From Halobacteriovoraceae bacterium (lineage in GTDB: Bacteria > Bdellovibrionota > Bacteriovoracia > Bacteriovoracales > Bacteriovoracaceae), in the NCBI GenBank assembly GCA_002718735.1, contig PBFR01000029.1, positions 1 through 35,724 on the forward strand: a DNA stretch of 35,724 nt. Direction: 5' to 3'. Under the pieces are notes generated by a model. That model had not been told where the DNA came from, did not search any database, and saw only the letters and a program-made list of their open reading frames with translations. Position numbers and translations under genes: made by a program. Shown piece by piece: positions 24,229 through 32,509 of the stretch; positions within the stretch are counted from its first letter, which is position 1, and each line of letters opens with the position of its first letter.

Positions 24229-25360
24229 ACAAAGTTGCTTAATATTGGCCGGTGAAAGATCTGGTGAAGATCATGCACTTACCTTCTTTGATGAACTCAA
24301 GGATATGGTGCCCAATTGTGAATTTTTTGGTGTCGGAGGGGAGAGGCTTCGCTCTAGGGGAGTGGAAACTCTTTATGACGTTAAAGACTTCTCTGGTATT
24401 GGAATTTCAGAGATCCTGTCCAAGATTCCGTTTTATTTTAAAGCACTCGATCGAATCATTGAGGAAGTGGACAAGCGCCAAACCAAAACAGCTATACTAA
24501 TCGACTTTCAAGGCTTTAATCTGAAACTTGCAAAGAAACTCAAGAAAAGGGGAGTTAAGGTTCTTTACTACGTTGCTCCCCAAGCATGGGCATGGAAAGC
24601 ATATAGAGCAAAGGCCTTGCAAGAGTGTGTTCATACTTTGTTCACAATTCTGCCTTTCGAGAAAAAGTGGTTCTCAGACAGAGGTGTCTCTAAAACTCGC
24701 TCGGTAATTCATCCTCTGATGATAGAGCATGGACAAAGACTCAAAGAATTAACGGTTAAAAAACATTCTCGCTTTAAGGATCGTAATCCACGCATTCTTT
24801 TGTTGCCTGGAAGTAGAAGAAGTGAAGTTCAGGCCTTATTGCCGGTTTACGAGAAGGCGATGATGCTTCTTGGTGAGAACGAAGAATTTGAGCTTGGAAT
24901 TGTAAATGTGGAGAGTGTCCCAAGTGAATGCTATGAAAGCGGTCTTAGTTTCAATAAAGTTTACGACTCTGAAGAGCTACCAAGTGCTTTTGAGTGGGCA
25001 GATATGTGTGTGGCCGCTTCAGGAACAGTGACTCTCTCCTGTGGTCTGTATGGTGTGCCAACTGTTGTTTGCTATAAACTAAGTCTAGTGACTGAGTTTA
25101 TTTTTAGTCTTTTGGTGAAGTATGATGGGCCTGTTTCTCTAACAAACATAACGCATCAAAAATATCTTTTTCCCGAGCTCATTCAGCATCACGCAGATAG
25201 GTACAATATTGTTAAGCATCTCAAAAGGTGGATTAAAGATCCTAAAGAATACGATTCTATTTCAGAAGAACTTTATCAAACAAAACAGATGTTGAGTGGA
25301 GAGGATTTTTCGGTTCCTCAATACATGGCAGAAGTGATACAATCCAGCTATGAATCTTAA
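24218..25360 (+). CDS. lpxB: LpxB, lipid A disaccharide synthase
   Basis: A 380-residue peripheral membrane GT-B glycosyltransferase (family GT19; E. coli 382) that joins UDP-diacyl sugar to lipid X. Family blocks in order: the AGERSGEDH start (about 11-19), FFGVGGERL (36-44), YYVAPQAWAWK (about 116-126), LLPGSRRSEV (about 192-201) and AASGTVTL (about 266-273). The start is TTG at 24218 since an in-frame TAG lies just upstream and the first beta-strand begins at residue 6; TAGG lies 8 bases before it. It overlaps the upstream gene by 11 bases and lpxK by 11 bases, so the block is translationally coupled. Confidence 0.95.
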   Translation: MKSKQSCLILAGERSGEDHALTFFDELKDMVPNCEFFGVGGERLRSRGVETLYDVKDFSGIGISEILSKIPFYFKALDRIIEEVDKRQTKTAILIDFQGFNLKLAKKLKKRGVKVLYYVAPQAWAWKAYRAKALQECVHTLFTILPFEKKWFSDRGVSKTRSVIHPLMIEHGQRLKELTVKKHSRFKDRNPRILLLPGSRRSEVQALLPVYEKAMMLLGENEEFELGIVNVESVPSECYESGLSFNKVYDSEELPSAFEWADMCVAASGTVTLSCGLYGVPTVVCYKLSLVTEFIFSLLVKYDGPVSLTNITHQKYLFPELIQHHADRYNIVKHLKRWIKDPKEYDSISEELYQTKQMLSGEDFSVPQYMAEVIQSSYES

Positions 25361-26414
25361 GCTTGTCTCAAATGTCTTTTTGCTACCCGTCTCAAAATTA
25401 TGGGATTTTGTTTATAGAGTTCGGCGATCATTCTATGAGTATGGATTAATTAAAAAAGAGTATTTTAAAGTCCCAATCATCTCTGTTGGAAACGTGACCT
25501 TTGGCGGAACTGGAAAAACTCCAATGATTATTTGGTTGGTTTCCAAGCTTGAAGATTATAATCAAATTCCAGCAGTTTTAACCCGCGGTTATAAGGGAGA
25601 TATGGAGAATAAATCTGGGATAATTAAAGGTGGACAAAGATTTAGGTCCAACCCCCAGGTCTTTGGCGATGAGCCAATGCTTATTTCTCAGAGACTTAAA
25701 AAGGGAGCAGTGATTGTTGGAAAAAGAAGGGCACAAAACCTAAAAAAATACTTTCACGAGGTAAGGCCGGATGTGGTTTTACTAGATGATGGGTTCCAGC
25801 ACATTCAACTCTATAGATCTTTTAATATCGTACTGTTTGACGCTCTTCTACCTATCGATAGATATAAGACAGCTCCATTAGGCTACCTACGAGAGGGACT
25901 AACCTCACTTAGACATGCTGATGCAATACTCGTTAGTCGCTCCGATCAAGCAAGCGAGGAGCAATTGGAGTCCCTTTTTAAACTTCTAAGACCCTACCAT
26001 CGAGAAGATACAATTATAGGTAAGTTTAAATATATACCGGCCGGTCTCTATGACTGTTACTATAAAAAGCAGATGGAAACGAGCGAGCTTAAGGGTAAAA
26101 AGGTTCTTGCTTTAAGCGCAATTGCTTCGCCTGAGGCCTTTTATAAAATGCTGGAGAATGCGGGAGCTGAAATTGTAGAGAAGATTGATTACCCCGATCA
26201 TCACTTTTTTAGCGATGAAGAAATCAATGACATCCTTTTGAGGGCAACTAAGCATAATGCATTGGTTTTAACTAGTGAGAAAGACATGGTTAAAATTAGA
26301 AGAGTCTCTCAGGACGACAGGATCTTATTCCTAAGCATTTCTGTAGACTTCATCTCCGGAGAGGAAGAGCTTTTGTCGGGTATAAAGAAAGTTATCAACC
26401 TTGATTATCAATAG
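25350..26414 (+). CDS. lpxK: LpxK, lipid A 4'-kinase
   Basis: A 354-residue inner-membrane-associated kinase that phosphorylates the 4' position of the lipid A precursor. The P-loop is GGTGKTP (52-58) after VGNVTF, and DDGFQH (146-151) supplies the acidic site. An N-terminal hydrophobic/amphipathic segment (about 1-22) fits membrane binding. Length is near the usual 330-350. No ribosome site is seen; it starts 11 bases inside lpxB, so coupling is likely. Its presence implies that a 4'-phosphate is made at least transiently, even if the mature lipid A were later modified. Confidence 0.95.
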   Translation: MNLKLVSNVFLLPVSKLWDFVYRVRRSFYEYGLIKKEYFKVPIISVGNVTFGGTGKTPMIIWLVSKLEDYNQIPAVLTRGYKGDMENKSGIIKGGQRFRSNPQVFGDEPMLISQRLKKGAVIVGKRRAQNLKKYFHEVRPDVVLLDDGFQHIQLYRSFNIVLFDALLPIDRYKTAPLGYLREGLTSLRHADAILVSRSDQASEEQLESLFKLLRPYHREDTIIGKFKYIPAGLYDCYYKKQMETSELKGKKVLALSAIASPEAFYKMLENAGAEIVEKIDYPDHHFFSDEEINDILLRATKHNALVLTSEKDMVKIRRVSQDDRILFLSISVDFISGEEELLSGIKKVINLDYQ

Positions 26415-26451
26415 AATGGGATTAAAATAGAAAGATAACCAAGGATCAACT

Positions 26452-27534
26452 GTGAACTTTCTATTTTTAGCCATTTTCTCTCTTATTTTATCTTCATGTT
26501 CTACTCAAAGTTGGAGCGAACTCTTTGGCGGAGATAACCCTGAAGAGAGAAATAAAGAGCTAATGGAATCTTTCGGAACCGAAGAAGAGGTTCTTGAAAA
26601 GTTCACGGAGTCTAAAGACGCAGGCCCTAGTCCTGAGCCCGCCCCAGTAGTCGAAAAAAAAGAAAAGAAAGCACCTGTATATAAAAAGAAAAAAACTCAA
26701 AGGCCAAAGAAGGAGCAAGCTCCCAAGAAGCGAGTGGCCACTAAGACTGAAAAGCAGGCTCCTGCGGCCAACTACCCTTTAGACTATCCAAAAGAGCTGA
26801 AAGTGATGTCCAAGTCCAGTGAAATACTTTGGAGAGAGTTTGATCCAAAATTTTTTACAGGAGAGAAAATATTTATGGATATCAATTACATGGGGATATC
26901 CACTGGAAAAATCGTTTTAAGCACTGAAAAAGAAACTGTAATTGGAGAAACACCGGTTTATCACATACACGCAAGAGTTAAAACTGCCGATTACTATAGA
27001 TACTTGTACGAGTTAGACGACAATATCGATTCATACATATCCAAGAGTACCAAAACCCCTGTAAAGTTTAGTCTAATTCAAAGAGAATCTGGCCAAGATG
27101 TGGATGACCTTCAACTTTTTGATTTGGAAAAACTTACCACCTATTCCTTTTATAAAAGGGTAAGTGGCGAGCGAACTAAAAAGAAAAAACATGAAGGTTT
27201 TGTACCAAAAAGATTTTCGGATCCTCTATCAGTAATATGGTTTTTAAGAGGCCTTCCAATGGATAAAGGAAAAAGCTTTAAAGTTCCAATTATCAATAGA
27301 GGCAAGATTATTATCTTAGAGGCAAAGAATGAAGGTATGGAAACAATAGATACTGAGCTTGGTAAAAAGAAGGCGTATAAAATGTCTGCCTTTACAAGCT
27401 ATACCGGCGAGACTCTTAAAAGTGGAAAAATGACATTCTGGTTTTCCGCCGATGAGAAACGAGTCTTTTTAAAGTTTAATGCAAAAATAAAAATTGGCTC
27501 AATCAGTGGTGAGATAAAAAAATACAAGCTATGA
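26452..27534 (+). CDS. DUF3108-domain lipoprotein
   Basis: A 360-residue protein starting at GTG (26452) with AAGGA 6 bases upstream. It has a lipoprotein signal with lipobox LSSC (C16), then a low-complexity Lys/Pro/Glu linker at about 55-105, then a folded domain at about 118-360 that looks like DUF3108 (a beta-rich domain of unknown function found in exported proteins of Gram-negatives, recognised by the GEKIFMDINYMGISTGK opening and the FWFSADEKRVFLKF end). The linker suggests it crosses a space such as the peptidoglycan layer. It lies between lpxK and a glycosyltransferase it overlaps by 4 bases, so an envelope role is likely. Confidence 0.72.
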   Translation: MNFLFLAIFSLILSSCSTQSWSELFGGDNPEERNKELMESFGTEEEVLEKFTESKDAGPSPEPAPVVEKKEKKAPVYKKKKTQRPKKEQAPKKRVATKTEKQAPAANYPLDYPKELKVMSKSSEILWREFDPKFFTGEKIFMDINYMGISTGKIVLSTEKETVIGETPVYHIHARVKTADYYRYLYELDDNIDSYISKSTKTPVKFSLIQRESGQDVDDLQLFDLEKLTTYSFYKRVSGERTKKKKHEGFVPKRFSDPLSVIWFLRGLPMDKGKSFKVPIINRGKIIILEAKNEGMETIDTELGKKKAYKMSAFTSYTGETLKSGKMTFWFSADEKRVFLKFNAKIKIGSISGEIKKYKL

Positions 27535-28688
27535 AAGAAAGAGTTCATGTAAATGATTTAACCACACTTTTTATCTGTCCAAGTACGGAGTGGAGAACTC
27601 TTGAAAGAAAGGCAATTGCTGATTGTTTATATCTACGCGATAGTGGTGGGAATCCCATTCTTTTTTGTGTGAAAGGATCCTATGTGGACAGGGAGGCAGA
27701 CAAAAAAGATCTGCCCAGAATTTACTACACTGGCCAAAAGCTTGATAGGCTTTTTGACCTTCGCTATATCAGAGACATGAGCAAAATTCTTAAAGAGAAC
27801 CGATTTGACATTGTTCATTGCTATAACTTGGACTTTATTTGGGGGCTATGTTTTGTATTATTGTCCAATCCGAAAGTGCCCCTTCTGTTAACATTTAATC
27901 ACTTTTTGAACTACACCCAAAAATCCCTTTGGCAAAGGTGGCTATTTAGAAGAGTGGATTTGATAATAACTTTCTCCCAGACAACAAAAGAGATAGCACA
28001 AGAGACTCTTCCAGTAAGTTTGCGAAAGGTGAAGATCGCTGGAGGAGGAATAGACATTCTCCCTAGACCTGAGAGAGTGGAAAAGCTTGTTAAAAGACTT
28101 GGAACAATTGTTTGTGGGGCAGAGGATTACGAGAGAGTAAAAGTTGTTATCTATGCTCTTCACGCACTAATTCCATCAACTGTTGATTTGGGAATTAGGG
28201 TTGAATTTTCTTTATTCATGGAGGATGAACAAGAGGAAATTAAAAAGGCCTTAGAAGAGCTAATAGTGACTCTGGAAATGAATGAAGTCGTTAGTTTTAA
28301 ACCTCTTCTAAGCGAGTATAGTCCTTTTAAAGAGGTAGATGTTTTTGTGAGCACATCCTTTGAGGAGCCATTTAACGATTATGAGATTATGGCACTGCTT
28401 TCTCATGTTCCCGTGATTTTTCCAAGAACGGCCTCACGGCAATCAATTCTTTTAAAGTACAAGTGGGTCGGAGAGTCATATTACTTTGAAGATGCAAGAG
28501 AGCTGAAGTCAAAACTTCTTAAGCTTCTAATAAATGAGCAAGTATATTTAAATGAACTCCAAGAGAGTCATGAGCAGATTAAAGACCTTCATGGGATTGA
28601 GGCATACGCTCAAAGAGTCTCAGGATTTTATGAAAGACTATACGCAAAGCGTCTTAGGTATTTACGTCACAAGGCCAACCTGAATTAA
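27531..28688 (+). CDS. GT4-like glycosyltransferase (GT-B fold), envelope sugar
   Basis: A 385-residue cytosolic GT-B protein of the GT4 type, probably acting on lipid A or LPS core because it ends the lpx run. The N-terminal half shows DIVHCYNL (93-100) and SQTTKEIAQ (149-157); the C-terminal donor half runs to EEPFNDYEIMALLSHVPV (278-295). In GT4 enzymes this last region carries E-x7-E; here the first Glu is E279, but the second aligns with M287, and the family Gly after Phe is N282. So the donor site is altered. The ATG sits in the stop of the DUF3108 gene (ATGA), with no ribosome site of its own. Substrate unknown. Confidence 0.75.
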   Translation: MKERVHVNDLTTLFICPSTEWRTLERKAIADCLYLRDSGGNPILFCVKGSYVDREADKKDLPRIYYTGQKLDRLFDLRYIRDMSKILKENRFDIVHCYNLDFIWGLCFVLLSNPKVPLLLTFNHFLNYTQKSLWQRWLFRRVDLIITFSQTTKEIAQETLPVSLRKVKIAGGGIDILPRPERVEKLVKRLGTIVCGAEDYERVKVVIYALHALIPSTVDLGIRVEFSLFMEDEQEEIKKALEELIVTLEMNEVVSFKPLLSEYSPFKEVDVFVSTSFEEPFNDYEIMALLSHVPVIFPRTASRQSILLKYKWVGESYYFEDARELKSKLLKLLINEQVYLNELQESHEQIKDLHGIEAYAQRVSGFYERLYAKRLRYLRHKANLN

Positions 28689-28925
28689 AATAATCTATCA
28701 AATTGTAAGCTTTTGAATTTGTTGACTTGTTTGTGTGTTAAACCTCCTGGGACTCCCTAGCATCAGGAGTAATCCAGAGAGGGAAATGTTCATGCTAGTT
28801 GGCCATTAATGGGGTATCTAAGCCACTAAAATAACTTAAAAAAAAGTGACTACTTAAAGATTTTTTAATGCTCTTAAATGCTCACCAAGAGCTTGATTCC
28901 AACGGGATTTAAATAGCTTAAGTTG
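28689..28925 (+). other. Gene-free, structured region before rpsA; possible ncRNA or leader
   Basis: No coding frame fits here. Paired elements: CTCCTG (28744-28749) with CAGGAG (28764-28769); CTAGCAT (28757-28763) with ATGCTAG (28792-28798), which overlaps and so excludes the first pair; the palindrome CCATTAATGG (about 28803-28812); and GCTCTT (28870-28875) with AAGAGC (28887-28892). A direct repeat AATGCTC occurs at 28867 and 28877, one helix turn apart. TTGACT at 28722 has no matching -10. No known riboswitch consensus was recognised. The region may hold a small RNA, or a 3' leader of the lpx transcript. Confidence 0.3.
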
Positions 28926-28954
28926 TTGACTTCTCTCCCATGTCATCATATAAA
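28926..28954 (+). promoter_or_regulatory. Strong sigma70 promoter of rpsA
   Basis: TTGACT (28926-28931) and TATAAA (28949-28954) are separated by exactly 17 bases. The predicted start near 28961 leaves a leader of about 45 bases to the ATG at 29006. It also shows that an in-frame start upstream of 28961 cannot be the main one. Confidence 0.75.
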
Positions 28955-29005
28955 TCTAAACCCTCTACAGTAGTAGAATTAATGCCAGTTTTTAAGAGGT
29001 GTCTT

Positions 29006-30730
29006 ATGACAACTACACAAATCCCCGCGTGGGCAAAAGAATTTGAAGTCGTTACTTCCGAAGAAGAAGCAGCGCAAAGAGGGAGCGAAGAATTTGAGAA
29101 ACTTCTCAATGAAACCAGCTCTAAAAGCTTCCAAGAAGGTGAAGTTTACAAAGGTAAAGTAATCGCTATCACTGATGACCTAGTTACAGTTGATATCGGT
29201 TATAAGCAAGAAGGTCTTGTTTTTGCCAAAGAATTTAGAAATTACGACGGTACGTTGAAAGTTTCTGAAGGCGATGAAATCGAAGTTTACTTGGAGAGAC
29301 TTGAGTCTCACCTAGGAAACCTTGTTCTTTCTAAAGACAAAGCCGAAATCCTTAAAGCTTGGGACAAAATCTCCGAAGCTTGTGAGAAAGGTCAACCTGT
29401 TAAGGGTACTGTTATCGCTAAAGTTAAAGGCGGTCTATCAGTTGACATCGGTGTTAAAGCGTTCCTTCCAGGATCTCAAATTGACATCAGACCTACTAAG
29501 AATCTTGATAAGTTCATTGGTAAGACAATGGAATTCAAGGTTATTAAATTTAACAAGAAAAGAGGGAACATCGTTCTTTCTAGAAGAGCTATCCTTCAAG
29601 AGGAAAGAGGCAAGTTGAGAGACGAGACTCTTGAGCAAATCTCTGAAGGTATGGTTGTTAAGGGTATCGTTAAAAATATCACTGACTACGGTGCGTTTAT
29701 CGACCTTGGTGGTGTTGATGGCCTACTTCACATTACTGATATGTCTTGGGGAAGAGTTAAGCACCCTTCTAACCTATTGGCAGTTGGCGATGAAATTGAT
29801 GTTAAGATCTTGAAGTATGACGCTTCTAAAGAAAGAGTTTCTCTAGGACTTAAGCAAGTACAACCAAACCCTTGGGAATCAGCTCAGGAAAAATACCAAA
29901 CTGGTACTAAGGTTAAAGGTGAAATCGTTTCAATTAAAGATTACGGAATCTTTGTTGAGCTAGACGATGGAATTGAAGGACTTGTTCACGTATCTGAAGT
30001 TTCTTGGACTAATCCTAAGGGACCTATCAAAGGTCACAACGTAGGTGATACAATTGAAGCTCAGGTTCTAGAAGTAGACGTTGAGAATAAGAGAATCTCT
30101 CTTGGTCTTAAGCAGCTTCTTGCAAACCCATGGGACGAACTTGAAGTTCAATACCCTGTTGGGAAAGAAGTTGAAGGTGTTGTAAAAGCAGTTGTTGATT
30201 TTGGTGTTTTCGTTGATCTTGACGGAGCTCCAGTTGACGCTCTTATTCACGTAAGCGACATCTCTTGGACTAAGAAAAATATTAACCCAAGTGAAGAGTT
30301 CAAAGTAGGCGACAAGGTAAAAGCTGTTGTTCTAACTGTTGATAAAGACAATTCTAAATTCTGCCTAGGGATCAAGCAACTTGAAGAAGATCCTTGGAAG
30401 AGAATCGAAGAAAGAATGCCAGTTGGCTCTGTTGTTGAAGGCGAAGTTGTAAGAGTTACTGACTTTGGTGCTTTCGTAGAGCTAGAGACAGGAATTGAAG
30501 GTCTGATCCACATTTCTGAACTGTCAGAAGAGAGAGTTGAGAAGCCAAGCGATGTTATCAAAGTTGGTGACAAAGTTAAGGCCTTGATCATGTCTATTGA
30601 CAAGGACGACAAGAAAATTGCTCTTTCGAAGAAAAACGCTGAGAATGGCGCTGATCTTTCGAAATACCAAGATGAGCAAGGTGGAACAAGTGCTCTAGCA
30701 GAGAAACTGAAAGGCTTTTCTGTAGATTAA
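29006..30730 (+). CDS. rpsA: Ribosomal protein S1
   Basis: A 574-residue protein of the 30S subunit that binds mRNA leaders and helps initiation (E. coli 557). Six S1 (OB-fold) domains: about 46-111, 131-194, 215-283, 300-370, 388-457 and 474-543. The later ones carry the repeated YG(A/I)F(I/V) and GL(L/V)H(I/V)S signatures. The first two are divergent, as in other S1 proteins, and serve ribosome docking. The start is ATG at 29006 with AAGAGGTG upstream. An ATG further upstream in frame lies within the promoter. It is monocistronic, with its own promoter and a strong terminator. Confidence 0.97.
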   Translation: MTTTQIPAWAKEFEVVTSEEEAAQRGSEEFEKLLNETSSKSFQEGEVYKGKVIAITDDLVTVDIGYKQEGLVFAKEFRNYDGTLKVSEGDEIEVYLERLESHLGNLVLSKDKAEILKAWDKISEACEKGQPVKGTVIAKVKGGLSVDIGVKAFLPGSQIDIRPTKNLDKFIGKTMEFKVIKFNKKRGNIVLSRRAILQEERGKLRDETLEQISEGMVVKGIVKNITDYGAFIDLGGVDGLLHITDMSWGRVKHPSNLLAVGDEIDVKILKYDASKERVSLGLKQVQPNPWESAQEKYQTGTKVKGEIVSIKDYGIFVELDDGIEGLVHVSEVSWTNPKGPIKGHNVGDTIEAQVLEVDVENKRISLGLKQLLANPWDELEVQYPVGKEVEGVVKAVVDFGVFVDLDGAPVDALIHVSDISWTKKNINPSEEFKVGDKVKAVVLTVDKDNSKFCLGIKQLEEDPWKRIEERMPVGSVVEGEVVRVTDFGAFVELETGIEGLIHISELSEERVEKPSDVIKVGDKVKALIMSIDKDDKKIALSKKNAENGADLSKYQDEQGGTSALAEKLKGFSVD

Positions 30731-30757
30731 TTTTTAAAACATAGTTTTAGAAATATA

Positions 30758-30784
30758 GGGGGATCTTCTGATCCCCCTTTTTTA
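30758..30784. terminator. Terminator of rpsA
   Basis: A perfect 8-bp stem GGGGGATC (30758-30765) with GATCCCCC (30770-30777), loop TTCT, is followed by a T7 run. The convergent gene at 30782 ends inside the T-run; on the - strand the tail is weaker, so it may serve both genes. Confidence 0.92.
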
Positions 30785-31426
30785 TTGCGGCCGGATTAAA
30801 AATCCAAACATGAAATAATACTTAGTCAGCTCTTCCCCGTCCTCAACATTCAAAGGTTCTTGGTAGTTGAAGCTTGCAAATAGGCCGTAATCAGAGGTTA
30901 AGCTTTTATCGTAGGCCAAGGAAACCATTGGGCCGTAAGTACTCTTAGAAGCACTTGTATCTAGCTCAGAGCTAGTTATTTTGCTTTCACCTATATTCAC
31001 ATCAGATGCTTTAAAGTCATAGAATCCACCGAGTCCAAAAGAGATGTTAGACTGCAGATCATATCTTCCAAGAAAGTGGGTCTGAAACTTCTGAACTTCC
31101 TCTAAAAGAATGTTGTCTTCCTTTCTAACGGAGTACTCTTTTGTAAGCCTTGTTGCCCCTGCATCCCAGGAGAATCTCTCCGTTAGAAAGCCTTTGATCC
31201 ATATTCCCAGTCCGAGCTCATTATGATTTAGGCCGTCGGAGTCCATATCATCAGTCTGTTCAATCTGAATGGGTGATCCAAGCCCAAGTCCTAAAAGCCA
31301 TTTTGGTTTTTTGGACTTTTCAGAAACAAAAATGGTCTTTTGGGCTATTAATTGCTCATCTGTATTTTTGTCGAGTGAATGACCTAGAACTGAATAGGTT
31401 AACGATATGATAAGGATGAGTAGCAT
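30782..31426 (-). CDS. Small outer-membrane beta-barrel-like protein
   Basis: A 214-residue protein with a signal peptide at 1-17 (hydrophobic core 2-14). The remainder alternates short beta-strands ending in aromatic residues with polar turns (for example WLLGLGLGSPI, FGLGGFYDF, YGLFASFNYQ and KYYFMFGFLI), the pattern of an 8-10 strand outer-membrane barrel. The end is not a canonical Phe but PQ, with F and I nearby. AAAGGA precedes the ATG. It follows rlmK on the same strand after 72 bases. No family recognised; an OmpW/opacity-type small barrel is possible. Confidence 0.6.
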   Translation of the reverse strand: MLLILIISLTYSVLGHSLDKNTDEQLIAQKTIFVSEKSKKPKWLLGLGLGSPIQIEQTDDMDSDGLNHNELGLGIWIKGFLTERFSWDAGATRLTKEYSVRKEDNILLEEVQKFQTHFLGRYDLQSNISFGLGGFYDFKASDVNIGESKITSSELDTSASKSTYGPMVSLAYDKSLTSDYGLFASFNYQEPLNVEDGEELTKYYFMFGFLIRPQ

Positions 31427-31498
31427 TTTATTCCTTTCTATAATGCTACTTTATTGAGCTATCTCGGTAAAAGAGGGAGAAGCTTATTTATTTCATTG

Positions 31499-32443
31499 TT
31501 AATCTCTATGTTTTATCAAAAAACAGTGATGAATTTTGAGATCTGAGAAGTCTTGAGGGATTGATTTTAAACTAACGTCTTTTATATCAAAGTCTTCACT
31601 CAAAATAGGATCAAGCTTGAACTTTCTAAAATTATTGGAAAAATATAGGTCGCCACCTTTATTTAACCTATTCATGCATAGTCTGATCAGGCCCAAATGA
31701 TCTCTCTGCACATCAAAGGAGCCCTCCATTCTTTTAGAATTGGAAAAGCTTGGAGGATCACAGAAAATAAGGTCATATTTGGACTCTTCTGATTTCAAAA
31801 ACTCAAATGTATCGCTATGGATGAAGTTGTGATCATTTATAGTTAAGTTGTTTAGCCTAAAGTTGTCTTTGGCCCAATTTAAGTAGGTCTTTGACATGTC
31901 CACTGATGTGGTGAAACCTTTACCCATTGCAGCTGCCACACTAAATGATCCTGTGTAACAGAAAAGGTTTAAAAAGCGCTTATTCTTTGAAATTGATCGA
32001 ATTTCTTTTCTAAGAGGACGATGGTCTAGGAAAAGGCCCGAGTCTAGATAATCGCTAAGGTTAACTTTATATTTGCACCCATTTTCGGTAATTACCATTG
32101 TCTCACCCTCTGCTGTGAAGGTTTCGTATTGGCTTTTACCCTTTTTAATTTCACGCACCTTTAGAAAGATCTTTGATTCATTAATATTAAGTGTGGCCGT
32201 AATCGCCTCGATTATATCCGAGCGATGCTGTTTGACTTTCCTTTGATTTTCTTCTGTCGGTTCAAGCTTTTTCCCCTTTTCCCATACAATGGCACTATCC
32301 TTGTATATATCAATAATAAAAGGATATTGAGGGATGTCTTTGTCATAGAGACGGTATGCCTCAATATTGTTTTGGGATAAAAACTTTTTGAGCTTTTTAT
32401 GGTTTTTCCTAAGGCGGTTTTGAATAGTTGTTTTATCTTCCAT
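31499..32443 (-). CDS. rlmK: RlmK-type 23S rRNA methyltransferase, stand-alone
   Basis: A 314-residue SAM-dependent methyltransferase that matches the C-terminal half of E. coli RlmKL, the part that makes m7G2069 in 23S rRNA. A PUA/EEHEAD-like N-terminal region is followed by GLFLDHRPLR (136-145), motif I LNLFCYTGSF (158-167), SVDMSKTYLNWA (180-191), the catalytic-loop motif DPPSFSNSK (229-237) and DVQRDHL (244-250). The RlmL half (m2G2445) is missing. I start it at ATG 32443: TATAAT ends 7 bases before it and no Shine-Dalgarno exists. A TTG at 32464 would lie upstream of that promoter. It is divergent from clpS. Confidence 0.88.
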   Translation of the reverse strand: MEDKTTIQNRLRKNHKKLKKFLSQNNIEAYRLYDKDIPQYPFIIDIYKDSAIVWEKGKKLEPTEENQRKVKQHRSDIIEAITATLNINESKIFLKVREIKKGKSQYETFTAEGETMVITENGCKYKVNLSDYLDSGLFLDHRPLRKEIRSISKNKRFLNLFCYTGSFSVAAAMGKGFTTSVDMSKTYLNWAKDNFRLNNLTINDHNFIHSDTFEFLKSEESKYDLIFCDPPSFSNSKRMEGSFDVQRDHLGLIRLCMNRLNKGGDLYFSNNFRKFKLDPILSEDFDIKDVSLKSIPQDFSDLKIHHCFLIKHRD

Positions 32444-32450
32444 AACACGT

Positions 32451-32478
32451 ATTATAAAATGCAATGTGGAAATGCAAA
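32451..32478 (-). promoter_or_regulatory. Promoter of rlmK, predicting a leaderless mRNA
   Basis: On the - strand TTTGCA (32478-32473) and the perfect -10 TATAAT (32456-32451) are 16 bases apart. Transcription is expected 7-8 bases after the -10, at or next to the A of the ATG (32443), so the mRNA would have no 5' leader. Confidence 0.6.
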
Positions 32479-32509
32479 AGAACTGTATTGCTCAAAATGG
32501 ATTTTAATT

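Noticed and set aside
28940..29005. Longer rpsA start.
   Set aside because: The ATG lies between the -35 and -10 elements of the rpsA promoter; ATG 29006 has a good ribosome site.
32399..32509. Longer clpS start running into the rlmK coding region.
   Set aside because: It would overlap the divergent gene and its promoter; the ClpS core and length fit a start at 32510 or 32543.
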